From Tetradesmus obliquus (Eukaryota > Chlorophyta > Chlorophyceae > Sphaeropleales > Scenedesmaceae), in assembly GCA_030272155.1 (NCBI GenBank), contig CP126197.1, positions 2,294,001 to 2,358,000 of the forward strand: DNA of 64,000 nucleotides. Reading direction: 5' to 3'. Under the pieces are notes generated by a model. That model did not search any database, had not been told where the DNA came from, and saw only the letters and a list, made by a program, of their open reading frames with translations. Shown here one piece after another: positions 10,307 to 22,562 of this stretch. The position numbers and the translations under genes are program-made. Positions within the stretch are counted from its first letter, which is position 1. Every line of letters begins with the position of its first letter.

Positions 10307-12123
10307 TGATACTGTACGCTTGCTGACGTGCACAATCGTCCTGGTGCGGCCTCGGTACCCAACTGATTAGATCACCCGATGCTTAAAACTATATCTAATT
10401 GCACATGTCTGCTGTCTTTGAATAGCGCGGGTTTGTGTAGATCTGGGAGCTTGAAACAGAAAACCCTGGTCTCCAGTGTTACAACCACATTCAGTTTGAT
10501 TTGCCAACAGAAGCTTGCGACATGGGAGTCACTGCGCCTGATACAACAAATACGAAGTCGCAAAGGATCATAGAGCTGCGAGACATGGACGAAGCTAAAG
10601 CAGGAAATGGCACAAAGTGACAGCAAGCCACATCAGCTGCGACAACTGCCCACCCATGTGCACAGTGAGTTGTACATTGCCAAGGTCACTGAGCATTCCA
10701 GCATGTGGAAGTGCATGTACATTGCTGGCATAAAATCTAAAGAACATGTAGCACCTGCAGCAGCTGTGACGATGGCACACTAGCACTGCAGGGAGATGAG
10801 CCAAGCTGCTAGGCAGCACAGACTCGGCACTGCCAGTTTGATGGCCAGTTGGGACCAATTGAGATTCAATGTGACTCATCAGGAATGCAGTACTTCCAGC
10901 GAACGACAGGCTCCTCTACCAAACCCGTATATGCCACACAAAACATATGTACAGAGTCACTCTGCGACCAGTGGTCAAGCCACGCAATTCCGTACAGCTA
11001 GCCTCAAAGTAATACTGGCTACTGGCAGCAGACAGCTGCTGACGTAGCTTCACAGCACCCTCACAGCCTACAGTAAGAAATATACCAGCATATATCCTGC
11101 CAGCAGTGCTTGGATCAATCAAGCGGTGGCGCTGCACTGCCTGCCAGACGTCACAGAAGTATTCAGTGCTGACGTGCACTCCTGGCTGGCAAATCGGTGA
11201 GCAGATCTGAGAAAAATGGCTAGACTGCACACGCTGTCCAATGCAAACACATGTCTAGCGCTGAGTCAACAATGATATATCATTGTACACTATATGGTGT
11301 ACAATACAGCTGCGCTGGTGCAAGCGCAGTGCAGCAGCAAGTGCGTAGACAAGAAATCACAGCTCTGCATCTGCTATCCGCCAGACATGCCGTCACTGAT
11401 GATGACGTGACGCAGCAGCATGTTGATTAGCACCAAATGCTCTCGGCAATTTGCCACTAGGTGTCACACCATTCACCAATCTGCTGCCAGGCATACAAAT
11501 CACTACCAAAAGAAGGCATTGCTGGGACAGAGCAGAATTTCTGCAACACAGCACATTGAAACACTACTACTCTTCCTGATTCCAGTCAAACACAAACAAT
11601 GGGAGTTGTCCGTATGATACATACTCTGCACCATGCAGGGCCACAAAGCAGACTACTTGAAACAAATTGCTGCATACATGTAGACGGCAGCCCTGCGGCT
11701 GCAAGCTCTGCACAAGAGCCAGCCAGCTCATAAGCAATCGGAAGCAATTGCACACAACTAGCGCACAGCCAATGCATCCCCATGCTGGCAGTACAGCTGC
11801 TTGAGATTGACAAAGACACGCTGCAGCTTTGTGGGAAGGCACAGTAAATCCCAATTTGGTGTGAAGCTATGCAATTTGGGCGCCCCACTGCTCAGGGATC
11901 AGCAGTGACCACACTGGCAGCTCTCAATTTTCACCCATTTGTCACTCATAAACAGATAGCATGGTCAGCCGAGGGCAGCAGGAACGGCATTCTAGACACA
12001 CTATCCCCTTGAGCCCGGCTAAAACACTTTTGTACAATACAACGTGCTTTTCAATCACGTCACTTGAGAGCGTGCAGCAATCTTTGTGAAGCAGCTTCCT
12101 GTGCACACCTGATGCTTGCACCA
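10307..12123. other. Gene-poor stretch between PhzF-family and CCT genes
   Basis: It is richer in A+T than its neighbours and free of CAG runs. The only protein-like segment is on the minus strand at about 10990-11150 (AVQRHRLIDPSTAGRIYAG), which could not be tied to a family or to splice sites. A perfect palindrome and an adjoining inverted repeat lie at 11271-11305. Confidence 0.4.
11271..11305. repeat. 14-bp palindrome joined to a 9-bp-stem hairpin
   Basis: AATGATATATCATT (11271-11284) is its own reverse complement. It overlaps ATTGTACAC (11282-11290), which pairs exactly with GTGTACAAT (11297-11305) across a TATATG loop. Confidence 0.75.
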
Positions 12124-12461
12124 TCACACATCATCACCTAGCAGGGTAGCAGCCAAGCCAGCAAACATATCGTCTTCATCCTCGTCAGCCTCCTCAGCTG
12201 CTGCTGCTGCTGCTGCCGCCGCTGCCGGCTGCCCTGCAACAGCAGCTGCTGCACTCGGGGCATGGTGGCCAGCTTGACCTGTTTGGGTCAAAGCCACCTG
12301 CAAGCTGCAGCCGCCACTGCCGCCGACGCTGCTGCTGCCAATTGCGCTGCTGCCAAGCCTCAGCAGGCCAGCCTCAGCTGGAGTCGAAGAGCCAAGCAGC
12401 AGCTGCAGCGCAGCAGCTGGTGGCGGCTGTGGTGCTGCCAGCAGCGTTGGCAGGGGAGCTG

Positions 12462-12492
<31 letters not shown>

Positions 12493-12569
12493 AGCTGCTG
12501 GCACGGGAGGACCAACAATGCTGCTGCTTGCACTCAGCCAAGGCTGCTGTGATTGGATTGCTTCCTGAC

Positions 12570-12616
<47 letters not shown>

Positions 12617-13065
12617 GCTTTCTTTGTCTGGTGTGGCAGCACGCTCCCAGGCTCGCCATCCCTTGCAAACCTGCCCCTCACCCGGGGCCGCGAGTCAGCT
12701 AAGCTCTTCCTGCATGCGTACTGCACAGTGCGCGCATAGTTGCGCCTGTCTCGCTTTGCCTTGTAGCGGCTCTCTCCTCGGGTGTGCAGCGGCGCGCTTC
12801 AAAGGGCCCCAGCAGGGCAGCGATGATTTGACCAGCCGGAGGCGATTGTCCATGATAGACAGTTGCAGCAGCAGCAGGAGCTGCAGGGTCCAGGCGATGC
12901 ACTATATTCTTTAACTCCAAAGCGCTGATGCCGCTGTGTGGCCCTGCAGCAGGCAATGTAGGTGCAGCAACGGCAGTGCAAGCCGCCGGACGAGCACCTG
13001 CCAAGGCCGCTGCTGTTGCAGTTGCCGGGGTGCCTTGCCTGCAGCTGAGCAGCCTCCTGCTGTTG

Positions 13066-13096
<31 letters not shown>

Positions 13097-13478
13097 CGCC
13101 GTTGCTGCTACTGCAGAGAAGGTTGCTGCCTGTCCCATGCATTTACATACACTACTGGTGTGCACAGCGCTGCCGGGCCAGGCACTAGGCGCAAGGCTGC
13201 TGCTGCCTGCCAGTTGCAATTGGTGCAGCCCTGCAGGAGCACTTGCAGGAACTTGGGGACCCCAGAAGCCAGTAGTACTGCCGCAGCTGTTGGCACATTC
13301 CTCTGGGCTTGCACCATACACCAAGGCATTGCTCGGGAATGAGCTAGTCAGCTGTTGCTGCTGCCACTGCTGCCGCTGCTGCTGCTGCTTGGAGGGTGCT
13401 GGGATGAGCACTGCACGGGTTTGATCGTGGCTGCAGCTCGTGTCTGCATAGGCCAGGTGGGCCGAGGAGCTCGCAGGG

Positions 13479-13514
<36 letters not shown>

Positions 13515-14179
13515 TGTATGTATTGCACCACAGTGGGTTGGCTAGAGCTGTGTTCCTGCAATGTGGGAGGTGTTAAGCCGTAAGCAGTGTATGGGGGTTG
13601 TGGCTGGTGAGATGAAAGGTGTCACACGGTGTTGTTGTTCAGCAGGGACAGCTTGACTGCCCCAGTCCTCGCACCATCACATCAACATCACAAACACCAA
13701 TGTCAGCAGGGCAGCATTGGGCAGCTAGTGCAAGCTGACAGCAGCTTTTATGTGCAGCAGTGCAAATCACAGCTTACAGCAGCATGGGCTGCGGGATCAG
13801 CTGTCCTGCCAGTGGCTTGCACTCACCTTGGCTTGGTCTCTGCCGCGGCTGAGGATGCTGCTGAATGATCCTGCAAAGGGGCTGACGAAGGCGCCAGAGC
13901 CACACCGTGTGAGGGAGCTGCTGCTGCTACTGCTGAAGCTGCAGCCGGCTGAAGTGATGCTGCCAGAGTTGTTGAGAAGTGCTGCTGGCGCCAGCTGCTG
14001 CTGTGCTGACATGGCGCTGGGTTGGTGGCGTAGGTCATAATTCAATCTAGTGTTGTGTGCACTGAGGTTGATAGATGCACTTGAGGCACTGAGGGCTCGC
14101 AAGTAGGAAGCTGCGAATGTCTGTGGTTGACTGTCCTGCAGCTGCATGTCTTGCATGGTTTGTGCCTGGAGCATGTCAC
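12124..14179 (-). CDS. CCT-motif (CONSTANS/TOC1-like) protein, possible frameshift
   Basis: CCT motifs occur in plant and algal nuclear regulators of photoperiod, clock and metabolism; they bind NF-Y subunits and DNA. Minus-strand exons read as 13827-14179, 13147-13555 (polyGln, then Ser/Ala-rich) and about 12124-12943. The last carries SRYKAKRDRRNYARTVQYAC followed by RKSLADSRPRVRGRFARDG, an almost complete CCT motif ending in the diagnostic RPR..GRFAR. Downstream are polyGln, polyAla and a terminal acidic EEADEDEDDMF segment. No B-box or receiver domain was seen. Just before the motif (about 12770-12778) the frame must slip by one base from PEER into SRYK, so there is either a one-base deletion, a sequence error or a small unrecognised intron. 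The phase-1 acceptor at 14180 shows an upstream exon that was not found. Confidence 0.78.
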
Positions 14180-16615
14180 CTGCAGAAGAAGACAGAACCA
14201 CAGGTTTCAGGCTTCATCAGTGTCCAACGCTCCACAGCAGCAAGACATAATCGTATGCGCTACATTCTTGCAAGCCAGATGACTGGCAAAAGCGACTATT
14301 GCATCGTCCCCGGCAATGTGTCACCTGCAGCCAAACAGCAAATATGCTAGTGGTGCTGTACCTGCTGTGATACAGGCACGTACGTGTGCAGCTGTCCGCA
14401 GATAAAATCGTAGAAGGCGTTTTAAAAAGCGATAATATGTCGCGAGTTCTTGCTATCATCTATTGCTGGAGCTCGCTGATACTGCTGTGACTTGATTTGA
14501 AAAGATGGCTATCTGCTACGGGAGAAAGTCTACCAGCACAGTTAAAAACAAAAAATCTTGGGAAATTTATGATATTTGCATCGATGCGCTCTGCACGGGC
14601 TGCAGCGACCTGCGCAGCCATCCAATAGTGTGAGTAGTACACGTGCACACGTCGCGCAGACCAAAGTGTATCAAATGGGAGGCGAGCTCAGCCAAGTAAC
14701 GTGGCAAAAGTTTCTAAATCAGCTAAAAAATGGGTTTTGCATGTTCTCTTGGACGTGCAAGTTCTGGGTGCTGCCCAGGCTGGGTGACTTGCGGTGGCGG
14801 TGTGGAGTTCACAGTGCTGTTCTCAACGGCACCAACGCAACCCAGCGTCCACCTGGTGATTTTTTGATCGGACGGTTTCCAAGCACAAAAGCATTACCAA
14901 CTCAATGGCACACATGCCAGCCTGAGCATGTCATGGTGCAAGCTCAATGCAGCTCCACCACAACATGTGCTGTACGTACAGCATGTGAAAATACTAAAAT
15001 GCGGCCGCATACAATTCTCCACAACACTGACCTGCTTCTAGTTCGTGCATGAGCCTGTGCTTCGAAATGTTGTATAACCTCATTCTTCTCGTCTCCTGAG
15101 AACTGACAATGCAATCGTCATCACTGCGCATGTCGCAAGCGCACAAATCAAAGAGCAGGTCATTCTGCTGATCTGCCTTTGAACTCATACACATTGCTAA
15201 ACTTGCCGGGTGCGGCACAAACACGACCTGCTGCCAGCATCGCTGGCAGTAGCTTGGCACAAAGAGGAACCAAGGTGCCTTGCGCGTGCCTCCAGCCAGG
15301 CATAGTGTGCTGCTGGCACACACACCAGCACACCACCAGACACTGCCGCATCCAGATCTGCCGGCCATCAACAGTGTTATGCTGCCTTTTGTTTCAGTGC
15401 ACCAACCATCTAGCGCACTCGAAAGCACAGGCAGGACAACCAACCACACCGGTGCAGCTGCCTGTACAGTACATTAGGCAGCTGCCTCAACAGGCGTTGC
15501 AGCAAACATCAATGATATGACTCCAGCACACGGCCCAGGGGGAAATCTACAGCAATATTAGCCAGTCAGCTGCACCAGCGACAATGCGCGCCACTTCACA
15601 CCCACTCGAAAACTGCTGCTGCACATGAATGCCATGCACCAAACTCCACACACAGCACACTAACCCAGTTGTTGTGTTTCCCTGCAAACCAAACTTCCCA
15701 ATGCACTTGTACTGTACCAAAGTGCTGCTGACAAGGCTGCAACAAGAGGCTGCACATCCTAACCAACTGTGCACCCGTGTTGCTGCATGAGAGCATCCAA
15801 ACCCTGCTCAATACCTGACCATCGCCACCCTGCACGCCAAGCTGAGTGACCTGTAACAAAGATGAAGTACATTGTGCAGTGGCGGTGTGGTTGCACCAAT
15901 GATAAGACATGCACAGCACCAACAGACAGGGCAGACAGCCACGCAGCTCGCCCAAACCAACAAAGCACAGTTCTCTGCCGGGAGAAAATGCACCCCTGTC
16001 GCCGTTGCTGAAGCGCTCCAGAACAACGTATGGCTGCCCTGTCCTTGTCGACGTAACATAACGTCACACGCCCCACACGTCGCTTGAATGATGTCGTGAA
16101 TGCTGCGAACACTTTGCACACAGCGCAATGCATGCCCAGCGCCCTAGAGCGTCGCCACCAAGCCACCAATCTCCAAGCTCAACAGGGCACCGTAGGAATA
16201 TACGACTGTTGCAAGCCATCTGGCTGGCAGCCTCTGCAGGCAGATACCCTTACATGCCAGCAGCTTTGCTGGCACAAGCCACAGTCGCCGAAGACCCAAA
16301 GAATTGCAGGTCATCTGCCAAATACAGCAGCGATCCCTCTGCTTCTGCACAACACTACGAACGCCACGCAACTATACACAGCAGGCACTCACCCATGCTG
16401 TCATATACACCTGGTACATCACACAACTGTGGCAGGGCATGCACAGGTGCTGCCTGCACCACTCTCTGCAGCACCTGCCCCACAGCAGCAGGGTAATCGA
16501 GGTCACGTACGCACCTGTCTCAGTGCATGCTCCTTCCAATTCAGCCATGCTGCTTCAGCAGCCGCAGCTGCTCAAACACAGCTCACTGATAGGCTGTAAC
16601 TGCAGAATCAGATGC
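14180..16615. other. Stretch without a recognised gene
   Basis: The first exon or exons of the CCT gene should lie in its left part (the acceptor at 14180 needs a donor), but none could be fixed. Open frames such as 14576-15052 (+), 14994-15449 (-) and 15808-16128 (-) have no familiar motifs and no convincing splice context. There are no CAG runs. Confidence 0.4.
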
Positions 16616-16665
16616 GCCGCTCGGTCTCGCGCCGCACTTCCAGGTCGTCCATGATGCTGACACCA
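16616..16665 (-). repeat. Copy of the PTOX C-terminal coding end
   Basis: Bases coding for [15 protein letters not shown] (in the true gene just before the stop at 16709) are repeated almost exactly about 110 bases downstream, past the stop codon. Confidence 0.85.
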
Positions 16666-16708
16666 GCAGCAGCGTGAATGGCCGGCCAATTATAGCAGCC
16701 TTGGCTGC

Positions 16709-19700
16709 TCAAATGCGGCGCTCGGTCTCGCGCCGCACTTCCAGGTCGTCCATGATGCTGAAGTCCTGGCAGGCCGCCATTGTCTTCACGTGCTCGCCCT
16801 CGTCATCACGGATGTTGATGAACACGTCGTACAGGGTGTCACACTTTGGGGTGCGCAGGCTGCCGCCTGACAGGCTGGTCTGGAACTCGTCAAAGAGGTA
16901 GTAGTCGCCGCTGCAGGCAGCAAATGCAAGTATGGTGAGCAAAGCATCATGCAGTGCTATAGTGGTCTGTGCGTGGCGTCCCGCCTGCCAGGCTGGTCTG
17001 GAACTCGTCAAAGAGGTAGTAGTCCCCGCTGCGGGTGGGTGAGCAAGTGCGGCGATTGAAGAACAAGGATGCAATGTTTGATATGTCTGCCAGGAGCAGG
17101 TGCAAATGGAGCAATTAGTAATGTGACAGGTATCAACACCACCTGTGCGGCTGACCTGGACAACATCAGCGCAAGACGTGTGCATTAGTTCCTTCTAAAC
17201 TGCGCACACAACCTGGTGAACAGCTCTGTGCACTTCAGCACAGCTCTGTCCAAGCCAGCTGCTGTAACATACTCTGCATAAGAACCTCAACTGCTGCCAT
17301 GGGACTACCACTGACGAGGGCTTGTGACAACACGAACCGCTGCATATCAGGCAAACTAGCTATAGCATGTCAAGCGCTGCGGCGTACCTCAGGTAGTACT
17401 GCGCGGCCACCAGTGGCGGCGGCAGCGTCTGCAGCAGCTCCTTGTTGGCCTCAGCAAACTCCCCTGCAGCAGCAGCAGCAGCAGCAGCATGTTGATGATA
17501 GCAGCAGGCAAGCCATGCAAAGCGTCCATGGCCTGACGCTTGCAAGGTTGGCAGGTCATAACCCAACGCCAGCTGCGATACAATCCACCCTGTCAGGGGA
17601 ATGAACGACAACACTGTGCAGCCGCGCAGATGGTCATGCACGTTCACCAGCTCAATAGCCTGTTCGAGCTCTAGCAACACATCATCAGTTCTTGATACTC
17701 TTCTCAGTGAAGCCTCACCGTAGGTGTCCACTGCGTGCGCTTCCATGAGCTCGCTGAAGTTGTAGGCCGCAGATGCATGCAGACACGGTGAGCCTTGTGG
17801 GAGATGCTACAAGCAAGCAACGCTTTGAACTGAGAACAAGATCACTCACCGTAGGTGTCCACTGCGTGTGCCTCGATGAGCTCGCTGAAGTTGTAGGCCA
17901 GCTGCGGGCTGAGCGTGAACAGGCCCACCAGGATGACGTAGTACACGATGGCGGCGTGCTGCGCCATGAAGCGGTCCACCCACAGCTGGTCGCCACCCAG
18001 CGACTCCATGATCTGGCAGCAGCAGCAGCAGCACGAGCAGCAGCGGGAAGCTTACTTTCTTTGCGCTTCAGCATGCTGCACTGTGGTGTGGAATGGAGCT
18101 GTGCAGCTGCCAGGTGCTGAAATGCTGTTGGCTGACGATGCTGAATACACAATGCACAAGCGAAGCTGCCTTGATGTGTCACCGCAAAAAAAACAGGCAG
18201 CTCGTTTCAATTCTGCGCCATGCGCAGCACACATGCATGTAGCTGCCGCTCAATTCCAAGAGACAAGCAGCTGTGTCACTCCTCACCTGCAGGTGGTGCA
18301 GCTCGTTCCACTCCTCAGCAAAGTGCACCTTGCGCAGCTCAGCACCTGCGCGCCACCAGCCGAAGCTCTCGTACAGGTGCAGCATGGTGATGTAGCTGAA
18401 GTAGGGCATGCGCGCCACGGTCTCCAGGAACCAGAAGCGCTGCAGCGGCCGGTTGTCATACGCCACATCCAAGAACACGCACAGCGAGAGGTAGATGCCC
18501 TTGACAAACCATGGCGTGTCTACGCCGCCGCCCGCAGCCTCGCGCGCGTGCTCGCGGTCCCACACGGCCTTGTTGGAGAGCTTCAGCTGCGCCAGCTTGC
18601 TGCGGATCTGCGCCGCAAAATCAAGCATGGGAGCAAAACAGGGAGAGGTGGTTACATGTGGGTCCCACACGGCCTTGTTGGACAGTTTGAGCTGCGCTAG
18701 CTTGCTGCGGATCTGCACGGCAACATCAAGCATGGGAGAAAAATGGAGACGGAGTTACATTGGGTCCCACACGGCCTTGTTGGACAGCTTGAGCTGCGCT
18801 AGCTTGCTGCGGATCTGCGGGGCAGGCGGCAGCGGGTCGTGGTTGAACGTAAGAAGGCTTGATTGGTAGCTAGCGCTTTGTGAAAGACTGTCAGACCAAA
18901 GACACATTGCTGCAACGCACACAGAGAGTATGCATGCTGCAGCATGACTTCATATCAAAGTACGCCTACCTCATGGGTGCAGCTACATCTTCGCGTGCTG
19001 CTGCACAATATGGCTGCAAGCACCGCCTCCCTTGCTTCACAACATAGCGCATTTTGATCCAACGCACTCAGGATACTTAATGGCTTACATTAAATTTCTC
19101 TCTGTCAACAGCGAGGCTGCCCACGGCAATGCCAGCTGCACCTTCAACTCACACCATGTGCATGTGCTAGCAGCTAGTGCTAGCAGCCTTCCCACCTGCT
19201 TGCACGACTCGCTCATGCTGCCCGTCTGGGTGTCAAACACTTTGTTTGGGCAGCGCCTCGGGCAGCAACGCTCACTCTGTGAGGCTGCACGCTCAAAATG
19301 ATGCCCAATCTAGATCTGTCGCATTAGCCGACTGGCCACCTGCTTGCACGACTCGGTCATGCTGCCCGTCTTGGTGTAAGCACCTGCTTGGGCAGCGCCT
19401 CGGGCAGCAGCACTCACACTGCAAGCCTGCCAGCAACTGCAAGCACACTAACCAGCAGCTGCACACACTCAAACCGACACCCAACTATCCAACCGCGACC
19501 CCAGCAAGCTGCCCACCTGCTTGCACGACTCGGTCATGCTGCCCGTCTTGGTGTCAAACACCTCCTTGGGCAGTGCCTCGGGCAGCAGCGCGCTGAACAG
19601 GCGCCGCTCCTCCAGCCAGCGGTCCAGCCGTGAGAACAGCCGCACCACCGCGCTGCCCGCAGCATACGATGCCTGAACAGCAGCAGATGCGCATGGATGT

Positions 19701-21898
19701 GTGTCAGACATCACGGCAGCAGCGGCACGACGTGCACGGCTATGTGTTTGAGTCCTCAGCAGCAGAGTCAGTTGCGGCTTGCAAAGGATGATGTAGAGAT
19801 TGATGCTGGCCTGTACATTGATAAGCACAAACATGCACACAGCCAGGCGCGCCTGCAGGATGTCGCAAGGCCAGCATGCGGACAGCCGCATGCAGATGAA
19901 GCATCGCGAAACTGCCACCTATAAGCTGCTGCTGCTGCTGCTGCCGGCTCACCTTCCCCAGCGGTCCCTGTGGCGGGTTGACTGCCGCGATCTTGCCATA
20001 CTCATCATACCTGAAGCTGCGGCGCAGCTGCGTCCATTCCTACAGTGGGCAGAGAGCAGCAGCGGCAGCAGGGGTGTACAGCCGTCAGCAACGTGTGTGA
20101 GGGGCGCTACATGTGTATGTGTATGTGCTGTGCACGGATGCAGCTGGCACCTTGCAGGGGATGGTGTGACGCAGTGAGGGACAAGTTGGAGGGCGATCAA
20201 CGTGCCTGAACGTTGCATGGATGCTGCTGGCTGCTGTTGCTGGCTGCTGCTGCCGCTGCTGCTGCGGCATCAAGGCAGTTGTAACCAAAGCAGAAGCCAC
20301 CACAGCCCGCACCTGTGCAAAGTTTGCCCACGCCTGCACAGCGGCAGTCAACAGCGGCGGCACAAGCAAAAGGCGCCGGTCAGCATGGAGCCAGAGTAAG
20401 CAAAACCCATGATGTTTGCGACGTGGCATGATGGTCAGCATGACGCAGGTGCATTGCTGGCGGCGTCTGCTTGCCACCACGCGACATTGCTGTCCACATA
20501 CATGTCGGCATCCCCCAAGGCGTTGTCGCGCCATGCAGGACGCAACTACCTATGTTGTCCTGCCCCCGCAGCAGCCACACACCGACTGCTACTACTTGTC
20601 ACGCTATCCGTGCTGCTGCCTGCGCCTCCTGCTTTGGCTTTTGCTGACATGTGCACTGCTGGTGCCGCCAGCCTCGCTTGCCGCTGCAGATGCTGCTGCC
20701 ACCTACTGCTGCTATGGCAGCAGCCACTGCTGATCTGCTGCCACTACAGCTACGGTGGATGCTGCTGCTGCCGCTGCTGCTGCTGCTCACCAGGTGCCAC
20801 ATGCTGTGTGGGATCTTGCCGTAGCCCTCCTGGTACAGCCTGCCCGAATTTGACCTGAAGCCATAGTCGCAGCACATCACCTGCGGAGGAAAGAAAAGCA
20901 AGCATAGGAGAGCATAGCCAGGCGGCCATGCATATCAAAACAGCTGACTAGGAGTGCTTCTGCTATCGTGCAAGGATACTGCAGCGTCGGCAAAGTGTCT
21001 CTCCAGGATGCGGATGTACTGCTGCCGTTTACTTGCGGCTGCTGACATGAGGCAGCGAGCCAGTGAAGCTGCCACTTCGCCAAGCAATTGGCTGCATGGT
21101 GTGAGCTGGCGGCAAGCTCCTCACTGCTGCTGCTGCTGCTGCTTGCAGGAGCCACCACCCACTGTCTACAACATGGGGTGCGCGCTTGCGGGGAGCTCCT
21201 CACTGCTGCTGCTGCTGCTGCTGCTACTGCTTGCAGGAGCCACCCACATTGATGATGTTGCCCTCCCTGTCGATGTACACTGGGCAGTTGCCGTCCTCCT
21301 CATCCACGCTGTTCACGTACTCCTCCTCCTTTGACAGGAAGTTGTAGCCAGCGACATCCTCATCCCAGCTGATAGAGTCTGGCGCAAAGCTGCAGGAAGA
21401 CCGCCAGAGCGCGGACGCGTGAACACAGAATCATGCCATGTGTGGGCTGACGGTTGAGCTGGTTAGGCTGATGCAGCGGTGAGGTAGTGCCGTTGTGCTG
21501 ATTGTTGATGCAGCTGCTGTTGAAGATGCTGATGCTGCCATGAAGCATCTGGAAACAGCAGCATACTGCACTGCCATGCTTCAACTGCTGCTGGGAGCGC
21601 ACTGCTCACCTCTCAGGCCTCTTGACAGTGGAGACACGAGCGAGTACAGCACGACCCCGCTGCTGCACAGGACACGGCCTGCATGGTTTGCGTTGCAAGC
21701 AGGGTTGCCATGTACTGTAAAAAGAACGTTGGGCGAGATGGAGAGCGTGAACCCTATCATTTATCTGCGCAGATAATGCTCAAAGTACGTCTGGACGTAG
21801 TAAGCTCACCTGGTGCGCACACGCAAGGGGCGGGCTGCCACCTGCGATTGCCGGGAAGGACGACCCTGGCTGAGCAGCTGCAACCGGTGAGCGAGCAT
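16709..21898 (-). CDS. PTOX: Plastid terminal oxidase (plastoquinol:O2 oxidoreductase)
   Basis: PTOX is a di-iron oxidase of the alternative oxidase superfamily on thylakoids. It oxidises plastoquinol with oxygen, supporting carotenoid desaturation and relieving over-reduction. Ten minus-strand exons: 21810-21898, 21248-21389, 20791-20880, 20313-20333 (21 bases), 19953-20039, 19517-19672, 18287-18607, 17850-18012, 17388-17463 and 16709-16910. All phases close and give 448 residues. Residues 1-30 ([20 protein letters not shown]...) look like a chloroplast transit peptide. Iron ligand motifs are present in order: LETVARMPY (Glu257), NELHH (Glu297, His300), the Glu and His of IEAHAVDTY, and RDDEGEH near the C-terminus. 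The [12 protein letters not shown] segment before the core is typical of algal forms (recall). Partial copies flank exons 6, 7, 8 and 10. The gene is head to head with the amine oxidase. Confidence 0.97.
16975..17040 (-). repeat. Partial copy of PTOX exon 10 start
   Basis: The stretch coding for [17 protein letters not shown] with its upstream splice region is repeated in intron 9. The true copy is at about 16850-16915. Confidence 0.85.
17705..17765 (-). repeat. Partial copy of PTOX exon 8 end with donor
   Basis: Bases coding for [15 protein letters not shown] and the GTGAG donor region recur downstream of exon 8, here as [14 protein letters not shown] with the GT donor core kept but the following bases changed. 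Confidence 0.85.
18650..18835 (-). repeat. Two partial copies of PTOX exon 7 start
   Basis: The [17 protein letters not shown] start of exon 7 recurs in the upstream intron at about 18660-18722 and 18762-18820, each with an acceptor-like CAG in front. The most distal copy also extends upstream with [11 protein letters not shown] in frame, so it may preserve an older exon boundary. Confidence 0.87.
19180..19400 (-). repeat. Two partial copies of PTOX exon 6 end
   Basis: The stretch coding for [15 protein letters not shown] with the GT donor recurs downstream at about 19335-19385 (less complete) and 19190-19245 ([15 protein letters not shown]). Both keep the position of the 5' splice site. Confidence 0.85.
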
Positions 21899-22562
21899 CC
21901 TTGGCCCCTTGGTGAAGCCCAAAAGTCTTTTAGTTAAGTATACTGCTCGTGAATGGGAAAGATGGGACAGCAGGGCGCCACTGGCAACGCAGACCAAGAG
22001 CTTGTCCAAGCAAGGGACAGTGTTGAAGCAGGTTAAAGACAGTATCTTGGTTGTGTGTCAAGCTACGTCCAATATGGCGTGGAGTATGTGTGGGACACGC
22101 GTGTTGACGCGTCAACATGTCTACAATGGTCACACTTGTCACTGACAGTGTGTTGACAGGTGCATGCCTGCATTCCGGACGTAGCAAGATGTAATTGCTG
22201 TCCTTACCTAAGTCTTTTAGCTGCCTGCTGGTCAGTGACTTTGCTTTGTATGTTCAGTAGTGTAACTGCGCAACTGCTGTGGTCACCGCAAGCTCTTATA
22301 CACGAACTCTGAAGCGTGCACGCACTCCAATCAGCCACGATCGTGACCAGCTATTGGTTTTGGGCGTTTGGCTGGCATCATGCGAGGTAGGGCTTTGAAC
22401 CTGATCGGTGCTGCCACTTTCGCTCCCGCGTGCTCAGTGCGTTGCAGGTGTCAGAAAACGACACCAGCTAGCTTGCTCAACTGACGTAGCCCTGCAGCGG
22501 GCATGACGGCACTGCCGAAACAACCCTGCTTCTACAGCTTTCAGTGCAGCTTTCCCTAGTGC
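21899..22562. promoter_or_regulatory. Divergent promoter region, PTOX / amine oxidase
   Basis: About 660 bases separate the two start codons. A perfect 14-bp palindrome, GTTGACGCGTCAAC, lies at 22103-22116 between them. No TATA box was clear. The amine oxidase start is the less certain of the two, so the region could be longer or shorter. Confidence 0.4.

Noticed and set aside
14576..15052. 158-residue plus-strand frame
   Set aside because: No motif, no splice context and Cys/Trp-rich composition unlike the genes here; kept only as part of the gap description.
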